The position numbers and the translations under genes are program-made. Shown in pieces: positions 1 through 11,996 of a DNA stretch of 64,000 nt (positions are counted from its first letter, which is position 1; each line of letters opens with the position of its first letter). Where the stretch lies: the NCBI GenBank assembly GCA_950022295.1, contig OX465596.1, forward strand, positions 123,484,501 through 123,548,500, read 5' to 3'. The notes below the pieces were generated by a model. It was not told the DNA's origin. It saw nothing but the letters and a program-made list of their open reading frames with translations, and made no database searches. This stretch comes from Bromus sterilis. Its lineage: Eukaryota; Streptophyta; Magnoliopsida; Poales; Poaceae.

Positions 1-1258
1 TAAAGATAGTAATTAATAACCATATAAAAATAGTAGGACTAGTCATAGCAGAGATGTTACTCCATCCCTTTTGAAATTTATGTGCTGGTTATGCCATGTC
101 CAAAACAGAGAGATGGTCAGATGGTGCTCTATTTTTTGAAGTAAAATTGGTCATGCCTTTGAGGAATTTGAAAAGAACACTATCTTGTTTCTTGAGCTGC
201 AAGCTGCACTTGCTAGCACAGTCTCGGCTTCCTGTTGGGAATTAAACATTTGTGTTGCTATAAGTCCTCCTAGAGTAAATCGCCGATGCAAATCTGAAGG
301 AGGTGTTCTTTCACATCCAAGCGTAGATGGCGACTATCATCCGTCATGAAGTACAAATGAGGGGGTCGATCTTCCACTCGAACATTGCACCATCCAATGG
401 GGAGATAGAAGTCCGCCTATAGGCCTTCCGTGAAACAAGGCCTTTCATGAAGAAAGAAGGATGCCGCCCATTCCCCGAGCCGAGTCAGAACAATTGAAAA
501 ATTTATGTTATATATGGAAATCGTTTGATGAATGTGTGCCCTACATGTAATTTGGATGTACTCTTTGTGTAGTAGATGGTAGTGTCAAATACTCTTGGTG
601 CTCTTTGTGTATAAAGGTCACTACATATGCATTTTTATGCATATGTGCATGATCCTCGATTGATCGACATGCTTTAAGTTGTTGATAAAATAGATGCTAC
701 ATTGATTTGTTCTCCTTTGGTATGAATTCATATGGATGTGACCTCTAAAGCTTTGTTTTGTGCAGGTTGAAGAGCAAACAAGAGATGATGACGAAAGTAG
801 CTTTCGGTTTTCAATAATTGTTGGACTCATTGTAATATTGTGATGGATGTAATCTTGTGAATCTTGTTGGCCTGTAAACCATTGTAAATCTTTGTAATAA
901 GAATTATAATGCAATTATTTTGTATCAATAATTGTTGGGCTCATTGTAATATTGTATTTTGCATTTATGTAATATAATAGAAATATCTGTAATGTTTTTA
1001 TTCTTTTATGTAATTCTTTTTGTTTTGTTTTCTGTAACCCATTTAGTGGCGCATTTTGTCTGGCTTTAGTGGCGCACTGGGAATGCGCCACCCCTTAGGC
1101 CCATAGGCGTGGCGCATATCAGAATGCTCCACCCCTAAGAGCTTAGAGGTGGCGCATTCTAAGATGCGCCACGCCTAAGGGCCTTAGTGGTGGCGCATCC
1201 AGAATGCGCCACCTGTAAGCCCTTATTAGTGGCTTGTAGTTAGTGGGGCATCCCTAAT
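1..1258. mobile_element. CACTA DNA transposon, interior to right subterminal part (left of the E insertion)
   Basis: The segment ends in a dense run of GTGGCGCAT/ATGCGCCAC inverted motifs (about 1046-1235), typical of CACTA subterminal regions. The sequence is interrupted at 1258 by the E block and resumes at 18641, where the same motif continues and ends in TAGTAGTG at 18698, the reverse of a CACTA terminus. The left end of the transposon lies outside the window. Bases 1-1045 show no convincing transposase ORF; only short, unsupported ORFs occur. Membership of 1-1045 in the CACTA is inferred from continuity. Confidence 0.6.
1046..1235. repeat. CACTA subterminal inverted-repeat cluster
   Basis: About nine copies of GTGGCGCAT or its complement ATGCGCCAC occur in alternating orientation, many in the frame AGGGGTGGCGCAT...ATGCGCCACCCCT. 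In CACTA elements such clusters are the transposase-binding region. The same motif recurs at 18641-18680 and 19130-19243. Confidence 0.75.
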
Positions 1259-3757
1259 TGTAACGACCCAATTCACATAGAATTGAAGTCCCTGTGATCA
1301 AGTGCCAGTCCCTGGATCGAACTCGCTGGCACACACAGTATCATAGATGTATATCAAAGTACAAGTGCAACATTATTACAACGTATGATCCAGAATCAAA
1401 CAAATAACAAGTTGCATAGCTCAAGGCTAGCTTATTCAACATAAATATAGCGGAAACAAAAGCAAGTAACGAGGAGTCCCATCAATAGCCACAAGCGAAC
1501 ATGCTGAGTGTACACCCGCAACCCTAAACGCACCTTACTGGTCGTTTGAAAAACCTTCAACACCGAAGGATACAACCCTACAACGGGTCAGTACATCTGA
1601 TTTGTACGGCAAGTGACACGGAAAAGGTATATATAAAGGACCTACAACTACATGCAAGGTGAGTCAAAGGAAAGGCTTAGGGTTTTTTTTGCAGAAAGCC
1701 ACTTTTCTCCTGAACTAAACTAGTCAAAATTTTAAGTTGAATTCTACATGAAACACACAGCAACCCATGCTAATATTTCCCACCAAATTATTATTAAATG
1801 TTCATCTGTCAAGATCATTCATCAACAGTACTGACTAGTTGCTCAAAGTTCGTCTGTAACCGTGGACACGGCTAATCATGATCAGTTTATACACTCTGCA
1901 GAGGTTGTACACGTTCCCCACTGGACTCAACCCGACGATTCAGACGAAAACTTTCCTAAGAGGTTGCCTCCACCCTTTGGTAACCGGTACACCTAACACA
2001 CATCTACATCAGCTAGCTACCAGGGCCAGGTTCCCCACAACGTACTCATGCTAAGCCAGAGCCCATATAGCCAGTGGCTGTACATGGAAGCTACTAGTAA
2101 TATTGCATGTCTGATCTTTTTGAGCCTGGACGGCGCTCAGTGCGTTCAGAGGGTAGACACCATGTCGCACTCGGTTCACCACCAAAACAACCATTGGGTG
2201 CATTTAACCCCGACACTGTCCTTAGACAAGGCACAGCCACCGGGATGCAACCCGGCCGTCCAGAAGTGATTTCAATTTATTATAAAGTTGGTACACAAAT
2301 TATTAAATAGCTCACATGCACTACATGAATTCTCACAACCCAAACCACGTCTACAAAGCATAGCAATAAAGTAACAACACGTGCTAGGTTGATCTACAAA
2401 TACAAGTCAAGACATGTGGCTATCCTAACTGGTTTTGCAGCAATAGTAAAGTAAACTACCTATCATGCAATAGGGTGATATTCTTAACATAATGCATATA
2501 GAAAATTATAGGTATGAGTATGGTAAAATCATCACTTGCCATCTTCCTGTTCCTGACGATCACAATCCTCACAAAACGAGGCGGCAAACTCCGGACAATC
2601 TATACGAGCAAACATACCACCAATCAACATATATACAACACAAATATGCACAAACAGTAATAATCATACAAAGAACAGTAGAAAAACTATCCTAATAGAA
2701 GTTAAACTTAAATTTCTCGACAAAATAACACTAACGCAAAAAGAAACGGCGCAAACGGACAAACCGTTAAAAAGATATGGCTACCGGAAGTTCAAATTTG
2801 GATCTGCTTGTGATTCAAATTTGAAAACTTCAAACTTCTGTAAAAATTAGTCTACTGGCTAGAACTTTTCGACACGGTCGCAATGAAATTGGAATCACTC
2901 GATTCCGAGCTAGAGTTACAAAGTACTCGCGAAAACGGTACCGGGTGGAATCGGGGTCCAATCTGCAAAAAGGACCAATCCGTAATTAAAATAACTGCGA
3001 AAAACGCGATCTGGTCCCTGCGCCGGCCGCTGACCAGATCTGGCCGCCTCGGCCAGCGCCGGCGGCGGCGGCGCGGCGGCTGCCGTGGCGGCGCGGGGTG
3101 GCGGCGGCGGAACGACGGCGGCGGCGCGGGTTCCGGGCGGCGGTGCTGGTGCGAGGCGGGTTCGTGGGTCGGGCGAAAAAAACCCTAATCCGCGGACCCG
3201 CGGACGTTTTTATAACCCGCTCCAGATTTTTTTTAAACCGAAATAAATACGAAATTGGCCAGGCAAAAAAAAACCAGAACAGGCCCATTAGGCCCAAAAC
3301 AGTTTTAATAAAATAACGGATAAATATTTTTAATTTCCGTTTTCACCAAATTTTTTAAAATAATAAAATTGAATTTTTGGCTTTACCAAAATATTTAATA
3401 AAAATAAAAACTTTGCAACTTATTTTTAAATAATTTTAAATACTTTTTCGGCAATTTAAAAATACCGAAAAACTCCACAAAAATGATTTTAAAACTTTTC
3501 CGGAGCATAAATAAATTTCCAAAATATTTTTAGAAATTATTTATATCCCAAAGTAAATTTGAAATGCCTCCAAAAATATTTTAAACTATTTTCTAACAAT
3601 TTAAAAATGGGGATAAGTCCTTTTATATCCTCTGCAGCGAACTACCATGTGTTGAAAAATGTTAAAAATATTTTAAAAGTCCAGAAAAATGCGGAAACAA
3701 CATGACATGCAGATGATGATCTATTAACATCCGAATTTAGAAAATTGGGATGTTACA
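1259..3757 (-). repeat. LTR E1 (3' LTR of the array in element orientation)
   Basis: It runs from TGTAACGACCCAATTC on the plus strand to GGGATGTTACA, so in element orientation it starts TGTAACATCC and ends GTCGTTACA. It is about 2.5 kb. It carries a GC-rich block (about 3010-3180) between AT-rich flanks. Confidence 0.9.
3206..3214 (-). promoter_or_regulatory. Candidate TATA box, LTR E1
   Basis: On the minus strand GGTTATAAAAAC lies just upstream of the GC-rich block. The same arrangement occurs in LTR E2 (about 11490-11500) and LTR E3 (about 18110-18120). Assignment as the LTR core promoter is inference from position. Confidence 0.45.
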
Positions 3758-3771
3758 AACCTACCCCCTTA
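3758..3771 (-). other. Polypurine tract of E internal 1
   Basis: On the minus strand TAAGGGGGTAGGTT directly abuts the TGTAACATCC start of LTR E1. It is the expected plus-strand DNA priming site. It overlaps the ancestral gag-pol stop codon (TAA at 3769-3771). Confidence 0.8.
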
Positions 3772-5217
3772 AGATGAATCTCGTCCTTGAGATTCGGGCT
3801 GGCTAGCAAAGAGGTGTGGATGATCTTGCTTCAAATCTTCTTCTCACTCCCAAGTGGCTTCTTCCTCGGTATGATGATCCCACTGAACTTTGCATAGCCT
3901 GATTGTCTTGGTCCGGGTAACCATTTCTGCAGTCTCGATAATCTTCACAGGTTTCTCCTCATAAGTCAGGTCACTCTCCAACTGAATTGCCTCAAGTGGA
4001 ACTGTATCTCTTAAAGGAATATCTGCCATCTCTGCATGACACTTCTTTAGCTGGGATACGTGAAACACATCGTGAACTCCTGACAAAGCTTCTGGCAACT
4101 CCAACTGATAAGCTACCTCTCCTCTGCGCTCCAAGAACTTGTCAGGCCCCACAAAATGTGGTGCTAACTTGCCCTTGATTCCAAACCTCTTGATTCCGCG
4201 AATTGGTGAAACTCTGAGATACGCACGGTCTCCAACTTCATAGGTTACATCCTTGCGCTTCGCATCTGCATAACTCTTCTTCTTGGACTGTGCTATCTTC
4301 AGTCTATCACGGATCAACTTGACTTTCTCTTCAGCATCTCTGATCAGGTCAGGTCCGAAAAACTCACGCTCTCCTACCTCATCCCATATCAACGGTGTTC
4401 TGCACTTCCTGCCATACAATAACTCGAATGGTGCCATCTGAAGACTATCCTGGTAACTGTTGTTGTACGAGAACTCAGCATATGGTAAGTTCTCATCCCA
4501 ACTCTAACCATAATCGAACGCACAAGCTCTCAACATATCCTCCAAGATCTGATTGACTCTCTCGGTCTGCCCATCTGTCTAAGGATGGAATGTTGTACTG
4601 AACTCCAGCCTAGTGCCCAAAGTCTCATGCAACTGACGCCAAAACTTGGATTTAAACTAAGTACCTCTATCATACACTACCTTTCTTGGAACTCCATGCA
4701 GACACACGATCCTGGACATATAAATCTTGGCTAGCTTGGCACTATTGTAAGTTGACTTTACTGGAATGAAGTGAGCAACCTTGGTCAAACGATCAACAAT
4801 CACCCAAATAAAATCATATCCTGAACGAGTCCTGGGTAATCCAATAATAAAGTCCATACCTATCTGATCCCACTTCCAATCTGGTATAGGTAAAGGCTGC
4901 AACAATCCTGCTAGCTTCTGATGCTCAGCTTTGACTCTCTGGCAAACATCACACAATGCAATATACTGGGCTATCTCTCGCTTCAGGCTAGGCCACCAAA
5001 ATCTCTCCCTCAAGTCCAAATACATCTTGGTATTCCGGGGATGAATAGAATAAGGTGAATCATATGCCTTCTGAAGAATAAACTTCTTGATCTCTGCATC
5101 TTGCGGTACACAAATGCGCCTCTCAAACCAAATGGCTCCATGCTCATCCTCACGGAAACCCTCTACTTTCCCTTTGGTCATATTCACCTTTATCTCATCA
5201 ATTTTTGCATCCCCCTT
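3769..5217 (-). pseudogene. Integrase plus chromodomain-like C-terminus of E pol, copy 1
   Basis: This is the end of a gypsy polyprotein: zinc-binding N-domain, DDE catalytic core, GPY/F-like region (KLAPHFVGP) and a chromodomain-like tail (VQWDHHTEEEATWE). One reading frame spans the region, but it is broken by TAG at 4657-4659, 4579-4581 and 4504-4506 and TGA at 3844-3846. At the TAG sites family alignment expects glutamine (for example in the HPQTDGQ motif), and at the TGA site arginine. The first zinc-ligand His expected before SPYSIHP reads Tyr, and the second catalytic Asp context is VYDRGT rather than the usual SDRGT. The family normally tethers integration through the chromodomain. 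This copy cannot make a functional integrase. Confidence 0.9.
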
Positions 5218-6704
5218 CTAAGCTTCTGTGATTCTCTCCAACAGATTTGGCTTCACTTCCAATGTTGCCACATATCCCTTAGGAACTATCTCCAACCTGA
5301 GATTCTTGAACTGCTCACATAACTCAAGTGGCATATCCTCAACATTAGCAACATCGATATGACTCTTACGGCTCAATGCATCAGCAACCACATTCTCTTT
5401 ACCAGGATGATACTGCACATTCAAATCATAATCCTTAATAAGCTCCAGCCATCTGCTCTGCCTGAGATTTAACTCCTTCTGAGTAAAGATATACTTCAAA
5501 CTCTTATTATCAGTAAAAACATCACAATGATTACCAACAAGATATTGCCTCCATGTTTTCAATGCATGAAGAACTGCAGCTAACTCCAAATCATGTGTAG
5601 GATAGTTCTGCTCATGGTTCTTAAGCTGATGTGAAGCATAAGCAACAACTCTACCCCCTTCCATCAAAACACAACCAAGTCCTCGACGAGATGCATCACA
5701 ATATACATGGAAATCCTTGTGTATATCAGGCAAACATAAAACAGGTGCAGTTACTAACTGTTTCTTCAACTCCTGAAAGCTCGTTTCACAAGCCTCACTC
5801 CAAACAAACTTATTCTCTTTCTTCAACAGCTCAGTCATTTGTTTTGCAAGCTTGAGAAATTCTCAATGAACCTCCTATAATATCCCGCAAGACCCAAGAA
5901 ACTGCGAATGTCTCCAACTGTCGTGGGTGTCTCCCATTCTGTAACTGTTGAAACCATGGATGGGTCCACAGCTACTCCTTCGCCTGACACAACATGTCCA
6001 AGGAATCCTACCTCCTTCAACCAAAACTCGCACTTGCTGAACTTGGCATACAATTTGAGCTCCCTGAGCTTCTCCAATACCAAACACAGATGTGCCTCAT
6101 GCTCTTGCTCATTTTTGGAATACACCAATATATCATCAATGAACACCACAACGAATTTATCCAAGAACTCCATAAACACCTTATTCATCATATTCATGAA
6201 GTATGCAGGAGCATTAGTCAATCCAAATGACATACCGGTATACTCATACAACCCGTACCTTGTAGTAAAAGCAGTCTTCGGAATATCCTTCTCCCGAATC
6301 TTCACTTGATGATAACCAGAACGAAGATCAATCTTAGAGAATACACAAGCTCCCTCCAACTGGTCAAATAGATCATTAATCACAGGTAAATGATACTTGT
6401 TCTTGATAGTAACATCATTCAGAGAACGGTAATCCACACACATCCTCTGGGTTCCATCCTTCTTCACAACGAACAACACTAGAGATCCCCAAGGTGACGA
6501 GCTTGGGCGAATGAAGCCCTTTGCCTGCAACTCTCTAATTTTCTCCTTCAATTCTGCTAGTTCATTAGCGGGCATCCTATACGGTCTCTTAGCAATAGGC
6601 CCAGTGCCTGGTATTAAATCAATAAGGAACTCAATCTCCCTATCCGATGGCATAGCTGGCAACTCATCCGGAAACACGTCCGGATAATCCCTCACAACAC
6701 GCAC
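5218..6704 (-). pseudogene. Reverse transcriptase-RNase H of E pol, copy 1
   Basis: RT motifs are clear in 5835-6704: VDYRSLND, KIDLRSGYHQ, FGLTNAPA and the catalytic FIDD around residues 188-191. RNase H follows in 5218-5838 with the acidic residues in YCDAS, DLELAAV and FTDNKSL and the ending HPGKENVVADALSRK. The two parts lie in different frames because copy 1 has lost one G near 5851 (copy 2 has CTTGGAGAA where copy 1 has CTTGAGAA). The frame then ends at TAG 5218-5220, where CAG is the likely original codon. RT copies the element RNA inside a gag particle. The motifs are conserved but the reading frame is not. Confidence 0.92.
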
Positions 6705-7186
6705 ATCATCCAGGCTACCCCCTTAAGAGAATTCACCTGAGCGTGCTGATGCTTATACTTGGACACATATCTGATCTTCTGCCCATTCGGTGTACGGAGA
6801 GTGATAGACCAACTGGCACAATCAATAACACCTTGGTACTTGGCTAGCCAATCCATGCCCAATATAATATCCAAACCTTGTGACTTCAATATAATCAAAT
6901 CTGTAGGAAAAACATCCTTCCCTATAGCTAGGCCCAACTGATAGCATCCCAAACTAGCTGACATCTCCGCTCCCGGTGACCTTATGAGCATAGATGACTT
7001 AAGAACTACGGTAGGAAACTCATGCTTATCCACAAATACCTTGATATGAAAGAATGCGATGCACCAGAATAAAAAAGAACAAGTGCGGGTACTGAATTGA
7101 TAAAGAACTTACCAATCACAGCATCAGGCTCATCATAGATCTCCTCCACATTGACATGGTTCACATGCCACTTGTTGAAAGGATTT
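6692..7186 (-). pseudogene. Aspartic protease of E pol, copy 1
   Basis: The retropepsin region contains ALVLF-YSGA-SHSFIS and, downstream, LDIILGMDWL. In active members the catalytic triad reads DSGA; here the Asp codon is TAT (7069-7071), giving YSGA. A one-base loss near 7041-7044 (copy 2 has ACCCTCG, copy 1 ACCTTG) breaks the frame just after the active site. A further shift joins the region to RT near 6700. The protease would have cut the gag-pol polyprotein. Both the catalytic residue and the frame are lost. Confidence 0.85.
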
Positions 7187-8271
7187 GGCTTGACGACTCC
7201 ATTCCCATTGTTGTCCCTGTTCTCCGGGCAGTCTGTGGCATAGTGTCCCATGTTCTTGCACCTGAAACACTGGATGTGACTCAAGTCCTTTGGTGCCTGG
7301 CCATTCTAACGGTTGCTTCCACTGCCTCCATTGGCTCCATTACTTCTCCCATTCCCGTCGTTCCTCCCATTGACATTGCCATTTCCATTTCCATTCCTGT
7401 TACCATTGTGGTGGTTGTGGCCAGTATGGTTGTGACCATTCCCACCATGATGGTTGTGTCCTCCACTGTGAACATGGCCATTCCCACCATTGTGGTTATG
7501 TCCTCCATTGCCACCATAAGAGTTGCATGGCTTCTGATGCGGTCCAGAGTTATACTTGCCACCATTGTTGTTGTTGTTGTACTTCCTCTTGCGGTTCTCA
7601 ATGGCCTGTTGCTTGCCTTCCAACACAATAGCTTTTTCTATGAGCCCCTGGCAGTTAGCAAAGGTAGCCACTGTCAACTGGACTCCCAAGTCATCATTCA
7701 GCCTCTCTAAGAACTTCTCCTGCATTGTTGCATCATTCCTGACATCATCTGGAGCATATCTTGCAAGCTTGTTGAACACCTCAACATACTCGGCCACTGA
7801 ACGGCCTCCCTGACGCAAGCTGTGGAACTCCTTCCTCTTTAAGCTCATGGCGCCTGCTGAAACATGTGCGGCGCGAAAAGAAGACTGAAACTGCGCCCAA
7901 GGGATGGTGTCGATCGGATAAGTCACCAAGTAGTTGTCCCACCATGTTGCGGCAGGACCCTCCAAGAAATGTGGGGCAAACCTCACCCTCTCTGCCTCAG
8001 TAGAGCAAACTGTCTCCATGTTTTGTCCCACTGAACGAAGCCAGTCATCCGCCACTATGGGCTCAAGAGTGCTAGAAAACCTCCGAGGATTCAACCTCAG
8101 GAACCTCGCAAGCGTGTCCACAGGTGGTGGTGGTGGTGGCGCATTGTTGTTGTTGCCCATGTTCTGAGTGAGCAACTGGATCAACGGAGCTTGTCCTTGA
8201 AGTAACTGTTGCATGTAAGCTGGCACTTAATTGTTGTTGTTATTCCCCGTGGGATCACGTCTCGGCGGCAT
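7187..8271 (-). pseudogene. Gag (capsid-nucleocapsid) of E, copy 1
   Basis: The start MPPRRDPTGN at 8271 matches copy 2. The capsid-type retrotransposon gag domain contains GPAATWWDNY, FRAAHVSAGAMSLKRKEF and QGGRSVAEY. An Asn/Gly/His-rich low-complexity linker follows, then a CCHC zinc knuckle (C-x2-C-x4-H-x4-C, about 7228-7269) that binds RNA. All of it lies in one frame, but TAA at 8227-8229 (copy 2 has GAA) and TAG at 7306-7308 (copy 2 has CAG) interrupt it. Gag would form the cytoplasmic particle. Confidence 0.9.
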
Positions 8272-8642
8272 CTATTGGGCAAGAATAGGTAAGTTGTAGA
8301 TATAAAGTAGCTAGGGAAATATATCCTACCCCATATGCTTATGATGATCATGGCAAGCATTATATATACAATACATATATCACCAATCAACTTCACCAAA
8401 AAATATCACCATAGCATCAAACATATAACAATCATCAACCAATGCACTCATACGAAAAACCATCACATATCACACCATATAGTTTAAAATATATTGTATA
8501 ACTGATATAAGATCCTCAACACAACAACAAATAATATAAGATCCTCAACATATCCACGAATAAGAGTATATCAAGCAACCTATTATTGCCACACCGAATA
8601 AGTCGACATGGTCAAATACGCTAACACGATAATGATAGTAAA
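8272..8642 (-). other. AT-rich spacer between upstream ORF and gag, E copy 1
   Basis: About 370 bases of AT-rich sequence lack a plausible ORF. A close copy is at 14904-15274. It may hold a leader or an intron for gag expression, but nothing decisive is visible. Confidence 0.5.
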
Positions 8643-9335
8643 CTAATTTCCGGTGAAGTAGTTCTGAATGTTGTCTTTGCTAAACAGCATGCGGTATTCG
8701 CGCCCGCTAATGCGGTTGCGCCTTTTGGGACTCGGCTCATCTTCTTCTGACGAGGTCTCTACTTCTGGTTCCTCTTCTTGTTCTTCGATTCCATTTGCCT
8801 TCATCTTCTCCTTCAGCCTCTTTATCTCGGCTTGCATCTCCACCCACTCCTTCTTCAACTTCTTGGCATCCCTCTTGAGCTTGGTGTTCCTTTGCTGCAA
8901 CTCAGTGATGGTGTAGAGGTCTGACTGAGTGTCCTTCTCCAGGCTATGGATGTTCTTCTCTAGGCTCTGGATGAAGTAGCTAGTTGTACCTGGCCAAATG
9001 GCCCCAGGCATATACTTGAACTTCTTTGGCCATATGTTCCCCGATGGAAGGATCTTGGTCATCTCCGCGTACACCGTACCCTTTAGCTGGGCAGCATACG
9101 TCTCAACGATGCGTCCAAGAGCTATGTGAGCGGCTATGCGCACACACTGCTCCTTCTCCTGGACATGCACCTCGAATGACTCTGTGATCACCCTTTCCTC
9201 CGTCATGCTTCCTATGATAAAAGTCTCCACTTGCCAGTAGTCATCAGCTCCCCTTGTCTCCACTATGTCCAGGTAGTGGCAAATCCCCCTGAGCTCAGGT
9301 CCAAACGCCATAGCGCGGTATAACAAAGTGGTCAT
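8643..9335 (-). CDS. Extra ORF upstream of gag in E (acidic/basic coiled-coil protein), copy 1
   Basis: This is an open frame of 230 codons between the PBS and gag, on the coding strand of the element. I do not recognise a named family. The N-terminal half (about 1-110) is globular-looking (GPELRGICHYL, ADDYWQVETFI, IAAHIALGRIVETYAAQL). Residues about 125-180 form a heptad-like Lys/Glu/Leu coiled coil. An acidic stretch (EEQEEEPEVETSSEEDE) and a basic PKRRNR patch that could be a nuclear signal follow. Copy 2 at 15275-15994 keeps the same frame with 9 more codons (NIYAPVFQL region), so copy 1 has lost 27 bp. It is the longest intact coding frame left in copy 1. Function unknown; an accessory structural or targeting role is speculation. 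Confidence 0.6.
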   Translation of the reverse strand: MTTLLYRAMAFGPELRGICHYLDIVETRGADDYWQVETFIIGSMTEERVITESFEVHVQEKEQCVRIAAHIALGRIVETYAAQLKGTVYAEMTKILPSGNIWPKKFKYMPGAIWPGTTSYFIQSLEKNIHSLEKDTQSDLYTITELQQRNTKLKRDAKKLKKEWVEMQAEIKRLKEKMKANGIEEQEEEPEVETSSEEDEPSPKRRNRISGREYRMLFSKDNIQNYFTGN

Positions 9336-9492
9336 CTATAATCAAAGAGAGGAAACGCAAGATTAGAACAGGTATGAATACGAGATAGAGAAGGTAAGTA
9401 AGTACAAGACAGAGTGATGTACAGTAATATTTTTCATTCCTATGGCTTTTCTAATCCATTTTCTAGGGTCACGTCCTACAGTCCACACACTA

Positions 9493-9503
9493 CTCTGATA
9501 CCA
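9493..9503 (-). other. Primer-binding site of E internal 1
   Basis: On the minus strand TGGTATCAGAG, complementary to the 3' end of plant initiator Met-tRNA, lies two bases inside LTR E2. Confidence 0.85.
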
Positions 9504-9505
9504 TC

Positions 9506-11996
9506 TGTAACGACCCAATTCACATAGAATTGAAGTCCGTGTGATCAAGTGCCAGTCTGCGGATCGAACTCGCTGGCACACACAGTATCATAGATGTATA
9601 TCAAAGTACAAGTGCATCATTATTACAACGTATGATCCAGAATAAAACAAATAACAAGTTGCATAGGTCAAGGCTAGCTTATTCAACATAAATATAGCGG
9701 AATCAAAAGCAAGTAACGAGGAGTCCCATCAACAGCCACAAGCGAACATGCTGAGTGTAGACCCGCAACCCTAAACGCACCTTACTGGTCGTCTGAAAAA
9801 CCTGCAACACCGAAGGTTACAGCACGACAACGGGTCAGTACATCTGATTTGTACGGCAAGGGACACGGAAAAGGTATATATAAAGGACCTACAACTACAT
9901 GCAAGGTGAGTCAAAGGAAAGGCTTATGGTTTTTTTTTGCAGAAAGCCAATTTTCTCCTGAACTAAACTAGTCAAAATTTTAAGTTGAATTCTACCTGAA
10001 ACACACAGCAACCCATGCTAATCTTTCCCACCAAATTATTATTAAATGTTCATCTGTCAAGATCATTTATCAACAGTACTGACTAGTTGCTCAAAGTTTG
10101 TCCGTAACCGTGGACACGGCTAATCATGATCAGTTTATACACTTTGGAGAGGTTGTACACGTTCCCCACTGGACTCAACCCGAAGATTGAGACGAAGACT
10201 TTCCGAGGAGGTTGCCTCCACCCTTTGGTAACCGGTACGCTTAACGCACATCTACATCAGCTAGCTACCAGGGCCAGGTTCCCCACAACGTACTCATGCT
10301 AAGCCAGAGCCCATATAGCCAGTGGTTGTACACGGAAGCTACTAGTAATATTGCATTTCTGATCTTTTTGAGCCTGGACGGCGCCCACTGCGTTCAGAGG
10401 GTAGACACCATGTCGCACCCGGTTCACCACCAAAACAACCAGTGGGTGCATTTAACCCCGGCACTTACCTTAGACAAGGCACAGCCACCGGGATGCAACC
10501 CGCCCATCCAGAAGTGATTTCTATTTATTATAAAGATGCTACACAAATTATTAAATAGCTCACATGCACTCCATGAATTCACACAACCCAAACCACTTCT
10601 ACAAAGCATAGCAATAAAGTAACAACACGTGCTAGGTTGATCTACAAATACAAGTCAAGACATGTGGCTATCCTAACTGGTTTTGCAGCAACAGTAAAGT
10701 AAACTACCTATCATGCAATAGGGTGATATTCTTAACATAATGCATATAAAAAATTATAGGTATGAGTATGGTCAAAGCATCACTTGCCTTCTTCCTGTTC
10801 CTGAAGATCACAATCCTCACAAAAAGAGGCAGCGCACTCCAGACATTCTATATGAGCAAACATACCACCAATCAACATATATACAACACAAATATGCACA
10901 AACAATAATAATCATACAAAGAACAGTCGAAAAACTTTCCTAACAGAAGCTAAACTTAAAGTACTCGACAAAATCAAACTAACGCAAAAAGAAACGGCGC
11001 AAACGGTCGCACCGTTAAAAAGATATGGCTACCGGAAGTTCAAATTTGGATCTGCTTGGGATTCAAATTTTAAAAATTCAAACTTCTGTAAAACTTAGTG
11101 TACTGGCTAGAACTTTTCGACACGGTTGCAACGCAACTGGAATCACTCCATTCCGAGCTACGGTTAAAAAGTACTCGCGAAAACGGTACCGGGTGCAATC
11201 GGGGTCCAATCTTCAAAAATGACCAATCCGTAATTAAAATAACTGCGAAAAACGCGATCGGGTGCCTGCGCCGGCGGCTGACCAGATCTAGCCGCCGGCG
11301 GCGGCTGCAGCAGGCGGCCAGCGCGCGGGCGGCTGCCGTGGCGGCGCGGGGTGGCGGCGGTGGGATGACGCAGGGTGGCGGCGGGGCTCACCTCGAGGCG
11401 GTGACGGCGGCGCGGGTTCCGGGCGGCGGCTCTGCGAGAGGCGGGTTCGCGTGTCGGGCGAAAAAAAACCTAATCCGCGGACCCGCGGACGTTTTTATAA
11501 CCCGCTCCGGATTTGTTTTTTTTAACTGAAATAAATACGAAATCGGCCAGGTGAAAAAAACAGAACATGCCCATTAGGCCCAAAACAGTTTTAGAAAAAT
11601 AACGGATAAATATTTTTAATTTCCGTTTTCACCAAAAATTTTAAAATAATTAAATTGAATTTTTGGCATGACCAAAATATTTAATAAAAATAAAAACTTT
11701 GCAACTTATTTTTAAATAATTTTAATTAATTTTCTGGCAATTTAAAAATACCGAAAAACTCCAAAAAATGATTTTAAAACTTTTCCGGAGCATAAATAAA
11801 TTCCCAAAATATTTTTAGAAATTATTTATAACCCCAAAGTAAATATGAAATGCATCCAAAAATATTTTAAACTATTTTCCAACAAATTAAAAATGGGGAT
11901 AAGTACTTTTATATCCTCTCCAGCGAACTGCCATGTGTTGAAAAATGTTAAAAGATATTTTAAAACTCTAGAAAAATGCGGAAACAGCATGTGATG
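9506..11996 (-). repeat. LTR E2 (shared central LTR, truncated at its element-5' end)
   Basis: It starts at TGTAACGACCCAATTC (plus strand) like the other E LTRs, but it lacks the last roughly 45-50 bp including GGGATGTTACA. It joins internal pol sequence directly at the GATG of 11993-11996. It serves as 5' LTR for internal 1 and as the remnant 3' LTR for internal 2. A GC-rich block lies at about 11260-11460. Confidence 0.88.

Noticed and set aside
3986..4178. Short plus-strand ORFs across the E pol regions
   Set aside because: Antisense shadows of integrase and RT with no independent support.
7156..7710. Val/Ile/Ser-rich plus-strand ORF and its equivalent at 13744-14439
   Set aside because: Antisense shadow of the Asn/His-rich gag linker on the minus strand.
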